From the NCBI GenBank assembly GCA_947258655.1, contig CAMYJD010000016.1, positions 1 through 46,220 on the forward strand: a stretch of 46,220 bases of DNA, in the 5' to 3' direction. Shown one piece after another: positions 41,115-46,220 of the stretch; within the stretch, counting starts at the first letter, position 1, and each line of letters opens with the position of its first letter. The translations under genes and the position numbers were made by a program. Source of the DNA: an uncultured Gammaproteobacteria bacterium (lineage in GTDB: Bacteria; Pseudomonadota; Gammaproteobacteria; JAADHQ01). A model generated the notes under the pieces. The model searched no databases and was not told the origin of the DNA. It saw nothing but the letters and a program-made list of their open reading frames with translations.

Positions 41115-41741
41115 TCAAGCCTGCTCATCAATTTTTCCGCCGCCATCATCCGATTCACCCTGGTAGGCCGTATTCTGTCCGGCAGGCGCCTTGGCCACGA
41201 CCACCATAGCCGGTCGGATCAGACGCCCGTTCAGGAGGTAACCTTTCTGAAAGACATTGATGACGGTATTTGGCGCCGCATCGGCACTTTCCTGCATCGA
41301 CATGGCCTGGTGCAATTCCGGGTCAAAGGGCTGGCCGTCAGGATTGACCTCCTCGATATTGAATTTATCCATCGCCGAAGACATCATTTTCAAGGTCAGA
41401 TCCATGCCTTCGCGCATCTTGGCGAGGTCGACGCTGTCATCGCTGGCGGCAGTGACAGCCATGGCCAGGCTGTCCCAGACCGGCAAGATTTCCTGGATGA
41501 ATTTTTCCATGCCAAACTTGTGTGCATTTTCCAGGTCTCTGGTGCTGCGCTTGCGCAGGTTGTCCAGTTCGGCACGGGTGCGCAGCAGATCATTCCAGTG
41601 TTCATCGGCCTTATTGCGCGCATCTTCGAGTAACAGATGAATATCCTCATCAGCAGCGGCCTGTGGCTCCTGTGCTTCGGTCATGTCCTCTTCGGACTGA
41701 TCATTATCGGATACTTCCGTCTGTTTTTCGTTATTTGACAT
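41115..41741 (-). CDS. grpE: Nucleotide exchange factor GrpE
   Basis: GrpE exchanges ADP for ATP on DnaK and acts as a thermosensor. The 208-residue protein has an acidic disordered N-terminus (about 1-40), a long coiled coil (about 40-95, with RTRAELDNLRKRSTRDLENA) and the C-terminal beta domain with LHQAMSMQESADAAPNTVIN and VFQKGYLLNGRLIRPAMVVV. It is encoded 89 bases downstream of hrcA and 89 upstream of dnaK. Confidence 0.96.
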   Translation of the reverse strand: MSNNEKQTEVSDNDQSEEDMTEAQEPQAAADEDIHLLLEDARNKADEHWNDLLRTRAELDNLRKRSTRDLENAHKFGMEKFIQEILPVWDSLAMAVTAASDDSVDLAKMREGMDLTLKMMSSAMDKFNIEEVNPDGQPFDPELHQAMSMQESADAAPNTVINVFQKGYLLNGRLIRPAMVVVAKAPAGQNTAYQGESDDGGGKIDEQA

Positions 41742-41830
41742 CTACTTTCTCCACATACTTAAAGTAATTTATAATGCCGATGCCTTATCCATACATCGAC
41801 TGGAATCCACATAACATGCTTATGTATGGG

Positions 41831-42886
41831 TCATGTCCTGGAATTCAAGACCGCACCCATGACCTTTGCGGTAACATCCACGATAGGGATGATGCGATCG
41901 TATTGCATACGGGTCGGGCCAATCACCCCGAGCACGCCCAGCGCTTTGCCCGCAATCGAGTATGACGACGTCACGACGCTGCATTCATCGAATATCTGGT
42001 AACCGGATTCATTACCGATAAAGATCTGCACGCCTTCGGTATTAATGCATTGATCCAGCAACCTGAGGACTTCCTGTTTCTGCGTAAAGGCATCAAACAG
42101 CATGCGCAGCTTGTCGACATTCGATAACTTATCCTTGCCCATCAGGTTCGACTGCCCGGCCAGAATATAGTCCTCATCATTGGCTTGCGGGGTAAACAGG
42201 CTCTCTGCCATATCCATGGCTACATTCAACATGCGATCCATATGATCACGGTCGTTGCGAATCTGGCCCAACAAGGTCTGTCGAACCTGGGTCACATCCA
42301 TACCGGAAAACTGCTCGTTGAAGAAACTGGACAACATGCGCAACTCATCAATAGTAAAATCGCGATGGACATCGAGAATGCGGTTCTGCACTTCGTCCTC
42401 ACTGGTCACCAGTATGGCCAGGATTCGTCGCTCGGATAATGGAATGAATTCCAGCTGACGCAGGCGTATCTGTTGCACCTTGGGCAGCGTGACAATGCCG
42501 GCCAGCCTAGTCACACCCGACAGAAATTCAGACACACTACTGACCAGTTCATGCGTATTCAGGTCCTGTTCGAGCTGTGCCTGCAATTCATCAAACAAGG
42601 CCTGATGTCCGGCAGGCTGTGATTCGATCAGACTGTCAACGAAAAAACGGTAACCCTGTATCGTCGGCACCCGCCCCGCCGAGGTATGCGGTGATTCGAC
42701 GAAGCCCAGGTCCTCCAGTTCGGACATGACATTGCGGATTGTTGCAGGGCTGACGTCGAGATTGGCCGACTGCGCCAGTGTTTTCGAGCCGACCGGCTGC
42801 CCCTCCTCGATATAGCGACTGACCAGAACCTTTAACAGGTGCTGGGCGCGTTCATTCAATCCTTTCTGTGCGGGTTTGTTTGCCAT
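41831..42886 (-). CDS. hrcA: Heat-inducible transcription repressor HrcA
   Basis: HrcA binds CIRCE operators and represses groE/dnaK-type chaperone operons, with activity dependent on GroEL. The 351-residue protein has the N-terminal winged helix (LNERAQHLLKVLVSRYIEEG, QPVGSKTLA, SPATIRNVMSELEDLG, SPHTSAGRVPTIQGYRFFVD). The GAF-like C-terminal region ends with YSIAGKALGVLGVIGPTRMQ. A CIRCE-like operator lies 35 bases upstream of its start, so the gene is probably autoregulated and first in the hrcA-grpE-dnaK-dnaJ cluster. Confidence 0.96.
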   Translation of the reverse strand: MANKPAQKGLNERAQHLLKVLVSRYIEEGQPVGSKTLAQSANLDVSPATIRNVMSELEDLGFVESPHTSAGRVPTIQGYRFFVDSLIESQPAGHQALFDELQAQLEQDLNTHELVSSVSEFLSGVTRLAGIVTLPKVQQIRLRQLEFIPLSERRILAILVTSEDEVQNRILDVHRDFTIDELRMLSSFFNEQFSGMDVTQVRQTLLGQIRNDRDHMDRMLNVAMDMAESLFTPQANDEDYILAGQSNLMGKDKLSNVDKLRMLFDAFTQKQEVLRLLDQCINTEGVQIFIGNESGYQIFDECSVVTSSYSIAGKALGVLGVIGPTRMQYDRIIPIVDVTAKVMGAVLNSRT

Positions 42887-42920
42887 GCTGCGTTCTGTAC
42901 TCTCGGGATAATGAAGTCAA

Positions 42921-42947
42921 TTAGCACTCTATATGTTAGAGTGCCAG
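42921..42947. promoter_or_regulatory. CIRCE operator upstream of hrcA
   Basis: TTAGCACTC (42921-42929), a nine-base spacer and GAGTGCCAG (42939-42947) match the CIRCE consensus TTAGCACTC-N9-GAGTGCTAA. There are two differences at the outer end of the right arm. It overlaps the -10 of the hrcA promoter, fitting repression by HrcA. Confidence 0.92.
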
Positions 42948-42961
42948 TATTGCAGCGTCAA
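42933..42961 (-). promoter_or_regulatory. Probable sigma70 promoter of hrcA
   Basis: On the minus strand TTGACG (42956-42961) and TAACAT (42933-42938) are separated by 17 bases, inside and next to the CIRCE operator. Transcription would begin about 40 bases before the hrcA start. Confidence 0.6.
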
Positions 42962-43041
42962 CCAATGGAGCAATAAAATTCCACTTTGCTGAACAACTTC
43001 GACATGCTAAATTGCTTGAGACAAAAAAAGCTTACAGAACA

Positions 43042-43920
43042 ATGACCAGCAAATTCAATTCGATCGGACTAATAGGAAAATCAGCGGATCCCGGTATCGG
43101 CAATGCCATTCATGGCATCAGCCAGCATCTGGCTACAAAAGGCATCCGCGTCCTACTGGATCAGCGCACCGCGACAAAAATACACATCAGTAACCTCCCG
43201 ATCGCCGAACGCGATGAACTGGGACAACAATGCGATCTGGTCATCGTGGTCGGAGGTGACGGAACAATGTTGAGCGCAGCCCGTACCCTCTGTGATCATG
43301 GCGTGCCGCTGGTCGGTGTTAATCTGGGGCATCTCGGTTTTCTCGCCGATGTGTCACCACATGAAACCCGTGAAAAAATCGATGAAATCCTCAGCGGGCA
43401 ATATGAAGTCGAAGAACGGTTCCTGCTCGATGCCAGGGTTGTACGCGATGGCAAGCAGATCACACGCGGCAGCGCCCTCAACGATGTCGTCGTACACAAA
43501 TGGCACGTCGCCCATATGATCGAGACCGACACCTATATTAATGACCACTTCGTCCACACCCATCGCTCGGATGGCATCATCACGGCCACACCGACAGGCT
43601 CTACCGCCTATGCACTGTCCGGCGGTGGACCGATTATCCAGCCCGGGCTGGAAGCCCTGGAGATTGTGCCGATATGCCCGCATACCTTGAGTCACCGACC
43701 GATCGCGGTAAAATCCAGCAGCAAGGTCAGGATCGTACTCAGTACCAGCGGTCGCAACAAGGGCCAGGTGACCTGCGATGGCAAGTTCCTGCATGAACTC
43801 GAACTTGGTGACGAAATCCTGATCGAGAAGAAATCCAAAAGACTACAGTTGCTCCACCCGAAGGGATATGATTACTACGATATCCTCCGAGCCAAGCTGC
43901 ATTGGGCCGAACATCCCTGA
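43042..43920 (+). CDS. nadK: NAD kinase
   Basis: NadK phosphorylates NAD to NADP using ATP. With start ATG 43042 (MTSKFNSIGLIGKSADPGIG) the product is 292 aa; a TTG at 43012 would add ten residues with no family support. Visible are the GGDG catalytic motif (VIVVGGDGTMLSAAR), GVNLGHLGFLADVS, and the NAD-site motif TPTGSTAYALSGGGPI. It is divergent from hrcA, about 95 bases past the CIRCE operator, and is followed after six bases by recN, with which it is probably co-transcribed. Confidence 0.96.
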   Translation: MTSKFNSIGLIGKSADPGIGNAIHGISQHLATKGIRVLLDQRTATKIHISNLPIAERDELGQQCDLVIVVGGDGTMLSAARTLCDHGVPLVGVNLGHLGFLADVSPHETREKIDEILSGQYEVEERFLLDARVVRDGKQITRGSALNDVVVHKWHVAHMIETDTYINDHFVHTHRSDGIITATPTGSTAYALSGGGPIIQPGLEALEIVPICPHTLSHRPIAVKSSSKVRIVLSTSGRNKGQVTCDGKFLHELELGDEILIEKKSKRLQLLHPKGYDYYDILRAKLHWAEHP

Positions 43921-43926
43921 GGTTAT

Positions 43927-45639
43927 ATGCTGAACCATATTACGATACGTAATTTCGCCATTGTCGATACGCTGTCACTGGATCTGCAAGCAGGCATGAG
44001 TGTATTGACCGGCGAGACCGGCGCAGGCAAGTCGATCTTGCTGGATGCGCTTAACCTGGCACTGGGCGACCGCGCCGATAGCGGCAACATACGTCACGAT
44101 GCCGAACGCGCTGAAATCAGTGTGCAATTCAGTATCAAGGACAATAGCGCGGCGCAACAGTGGCTGACAGAACAGGCACTCGATCAGGACAACGAATGCC
44201 TGATCCGCAGGGTCATCAGCCGCGAAGGCAGATCCAAGGGTTTTATCAATGGCAGTCCGGTACCGATGCAATCCCTTAGGGACATTGGCGAAATGCTGGT
44301 CGACATCCATGGCCAGCACGAGCATCAGTCGCTGCTTAAACGTGATATACAACGTCAGCTAGTCGACGATTATGCCGGCAACCAGGATATCCTGCTGGCG
44401 ATAAAAAACCTGTACCGCGAATGGCAACAAAAACATACCGCACTGGAGCAATTGAAAAAATCGGCCAGTGAACGCGAGTCACGCAGGGAATTACTGCAAT
44501 ACCAGGTACAGGAACTGGAAAACCTGGAACTGACCCAGGCCGAACTGGTGGAATTACCGGATGAGCAGGCACGCCTAGCCAATGCAGAAAAATTACGCAG
44601 CACGGTACAGACCAGTCTGTACGAACTGTATGATGCGGAACAGTCCAGCACCCACCAGGCCCTGAGCCAGATCACACGCTCACTGGAGGACCTGCTCGAT
44701 TACGATCCAAAACTGAAAGACATTGTCGTGATGCTCGACAATGCTGCGATCCAGATACAGGAAGCCGGTAGTGATCTGCGTAACTATCTGGACACAATCG
44801 AACTCGATCCTGAACGCCTGACATGGATAGAAGAGCGCATTGGAGTGATCCATGAGCTTTCACGCAAACATCATGTCGCGCCCGAGACCCTGCCTGACCT
44901 GCTCACAGAATTATCAACGGAATTGCTCAATCTCAACGATGCCGACCATAATCTCGATACACTGGAGCAAGAGCTGCAAGCTCTGGAACAACAGTATCAT
45001 GATCTGTCTAGGCAGCTCGGTGAAAGAAGAGCCAAGGCAGCAAAAAAACTCGACAAGTCGGTGACCGACACAATCAGGGAACTGGGCATGCCATCTATCA
45101 GTTTCACGATCCAGCTCGAACGTAAAGACAATAATGACATCAATATCCATGGCCATGAAACCATCGAGTTCATGATCTCACCCAACCCCGGCCAACCACA
45201 AAAGCCGTTACGCAAAATCGCCTCCGGCGGTGAACTGTCAAGGATTAGCCTGGCCATACAAACGGTACTGGCCGATACCACACATATACCAACCTTGATC
45301 TACGATGAAGTTGATTCCGGTATCGGTGGTCCCACGGCAGAAGTAGTTGGCAGGAAACTACATGTACTCGGGGAAAGATGTCAGGTCCTGTGTGTGACCC
45401 ATCTGGCCCAGGTTGCGTCGCAGGCACACCATCACCTGCTGGTATCCAAGCAGGCCAGTAACAACACGACCACATCACAGATGCAGACCCTCGACGAAGA
45501 ACAACGCATCCTGGAAACCGCGCGTATGCTCGGTGGTATCGACATCACCAAGCAAAGCCTGTCCCATGCCCGCGAGATGATTGAACGCGGGCAACAGCCC
45601 AAGAAAAAACAAACAAAGAAATCACGTAAAAGCGCGTGA
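43927..45639 (+). CDS. recN: DNA repair protein RecN
   Basis: RecN is an SMC-like ATPase that acts in double-strand break repair. The 570-residue protein has N-terminal FAIVDTLSLDLQAGMSVLTG and Walker A GETGAGKSILLDALNLAL, a long central coiled-coil region (about 150-380, with LEQELQALEQQYHDLSRQLG), the ABC signature KIASGGELSRISLAIQTVLA, and Walker B TLIYDEVDSGIGG. The C-terminus ends with a very basic tail (PKKKQTKKSRKSA). No LexA-like site can lie in the 6-base gap, so any SOS control would have to be upstream of nadK. Confidence 0.97.
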   Translation: MLNHITIRNFAIVDTLSLDLQAGMSVLTGETGAGKSILLDALNLALGDRADSGNIRHDAERAEISVQFSIKDNSAAQQWLTEQALDQDNECLIRRVISREGRSKGFINGSPVPMQSLRDIGEMLVDIHGQHEHQSLLKRDIQRQLVDDYAGNQDILLAIKNLYREWQQKHTALEQLKKSASERESRRELLQYQVQELENLELTQAELVELPDEQARLANAEKLRSTVQTSLYELYDAEQSSTHQALSQITRSLEDLLDYDPKLKDIVVMLDNAAIQIQEAGSDLRNYLDTIELDPERLTWIEERIGVIHELSRKHHVAPETLPDLLTELSTELLNLNDADHNLDTLEQELQALEQQYHDLSRQLGERRAKAAKKLDKSVTDTIRELGMPSISFTIQLERKDNNDINIHGHETIEFMISPNPGQPQKPLRKIASGGELSRISLAIQTVLADTTHIPTLIYDEVDSGIGGPTAEVVGRKLHVLGERCQVLCVTHLAQVASQAHHHLLVSKQASNNTTTSQMQTLDEEQRILETARMLGGIDITKQSLSHAREMIERGQQPKKKQTKKSRKSA

Positions 45640-46168
45640 CGATAGCATTGGGCTCAGCAATAAAACTGAATATGAAACTGATAAGATCGCCGCGTCGCTA
45701 AATACTCTTCGCGATGACTTGAAAAGACCTGCCTCTCATTGTCATTACGAGTAACACGAAGCAATCTCCCTGTAAACGTATCACGCTCAGCAGTAAGTAC
45801 AATAGCCCTAATAGATCGCTGCAGCATAAAGAGACGAACGACTGGGTATACTGCTAAGATTTGACTGAGAGATAGTTCCAGATGACTGATACTCAGCTGC
45901 CCCATATCCCATTGAAGCAGACATACAGCGAGCTTTAGCCAGTATTCAGCTTGCAGCCATTAGCCGTCATTACGAGGAGCATAGCGACGCGGCAATCTCT
46001 TAAGTAGTCCGGGAGGTTGAATCCGCAGCCAAAAGCGGTCGGAAAATGTCTCTTAGTTTTTACTCTGATAATCATAAGCCAGTTCCCGGCTCCCCACGAG
46101 AAATTACATTTCTCTGGGGAACCGTTAAACTGAAGTTTCCAGACTAACAGATTAAAAGGAACCGGCTC
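45640..46168. other. Intergenic region after recN with two dispersed repeats
   Basis: Contains GTCATTACGAGTAACACGAA at 45741 (continuing GCAATCTCCCTG to 45772) and GTCATTACGAGGAGCATAGC at 45966 (continuing GACGCGGCAATCTCTT to 46001). These are members of the GTCATTGCGAG repeat family. The last 80 bases are the non-coding left end of the IS110 element. The minus frame at 45654-45905 has no recognisable family and overlaps the repeat, so it is not annotated. Confidence 0.6.
46088..46123 (+). ncRNA. Hairpin upstream of IS110 transposase, candidate bridge RNA part
   Basis: The arms 46088-46104 and 46108-46123 pair over about 15 bases (GGCTCCCCACGAGAAAT with ATTTCTCTGGGGAACC, one bulge and one mismatch) around a three-base loop. 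They lie 46 bases before the transposase start. IS110-group elements encode a bridge RNA in the non-coding region before the transposase, and strong stem-loops there are expected. Boundaries and expression are unknown. Confidence 0.4.
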
Positions 46169-46220
46169 ATGAAACTATACTGCGGCATTGATCTACATTC
46201 AAATAATCATTACGTTTCAG
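46169..46220 (+). mobile_element. IS110-family transposase, first 17 codons (cut by window edge)
   Basis: ATG 46169 follows AAGGAACCGGCTC and opens MKLYCGIDLHSNNHYVS, the characteristic IS110 N-terminus; the Asp of GIDLHS is the first residue of the DEDD (RuvC-like) site. The frame is open to the window end. IS110 transposases move without terminal inverted repeats, using a bridge RNA. Whether the element is complete cannot be told here. Confidence 0.8.

Noticed and set aside
45654-45905. 83-codon minus frame after recN
   Set aside because: It overlaps a dispersed repeat copy and has no recognisable domain or ribosome-binding site.

Overview
The window reads as a chromosomal piece of a gammaproteobacterium of moderate GC content. 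Two conserved housekeeping blocks are separated by a roughly 17-18 kb accessory island. Gene order recN-nadK / hrcA-grpE-dnaK-dnaJ-dapB-carA-carB-greA / yhbY-rlmE-ftsH-folP-glmM-tpiA-secG-tRNA-Leu is typical of Pseudomonas-like and Chromatiales-like gammaproteobacteria. In purple-sulfur-type relatives nuoABCDEFG often follows that tRNA, as it does here beyond the island. The genus cannot be named from the sequence alone.

Layout. 1-5379 (minus): complex I genes nuoA-B-C-D-E-F and the start of nuoG, tightly packed, with a plausible sigma70 promoter at 5489-5518. 5386-23400: accessory island beginning just past the 3' end of tRNA-Leu(GAG). 23402-42886 (minus): tRNA-Leu, secG, tpiA, glmM, folP, ftsH, rlmE, a small membrane protein, a DUF4149 protein, greA, carB, carA, dapB, dnaJ, dnaK, grpE, hrcA; yhbY alone is on the plus strand. 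43042-45639 (plus): nadK and recN. 46169-46220: first codons of an IS110-family transposase, cut by the window edge.

The island is the interesting part. It holds two modules read on the minus strand. Each starts with the same operator-like inverted repeat (TGTAGG-N6-CCTACA) 15 bases upstream of a -10-like hexamer, then about 300 bases of leader, then a paralogous small membrane-anchored or exported peptide. Module A continues with a giant secreted YD-repeat protein (3661 aa: YD repeats, PKD, FN3, propeller-like, cadherin-like and CBM-like domains). Next come a separate secreted Rhs-core protein with a ParB-like candidate toxin tip, a SUKH (SMI1/KNR4) immunity protein and an RNA 2'-phosphotransferase (KptA). 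Module B has a near-identical Rhs-core protein with an HNH-nuclease-like tip and an Imm33-like immunity protein. It also keeps a short 3' remnant of a lost giant gene. The giant protein stops where a canonical Rhs protein would enter its core, and the small proteins begin exactly there with their own signal peptides. I read this as a split secreted Rhs system with exchangeable toxin tips, formally like the TcB/TcC division but with adhesion-type domains on the large half.

Repeats and mobile DNA: a RAYT-type transposase (5801-6796) with TGGGTGTCC motifs on both sides, a RAYT C-terminal relic at 20893-21000 next to a solitary TGGGTGTCC copy, a 51-bp tandem repeat in the folP-ftsH gap, dispersed GTCATTGCGAG-type repeats, and an IS110 end whose upstream hairpin may be part of a bridge RNA. 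No integrase or structural secretion gene is visible in the window.
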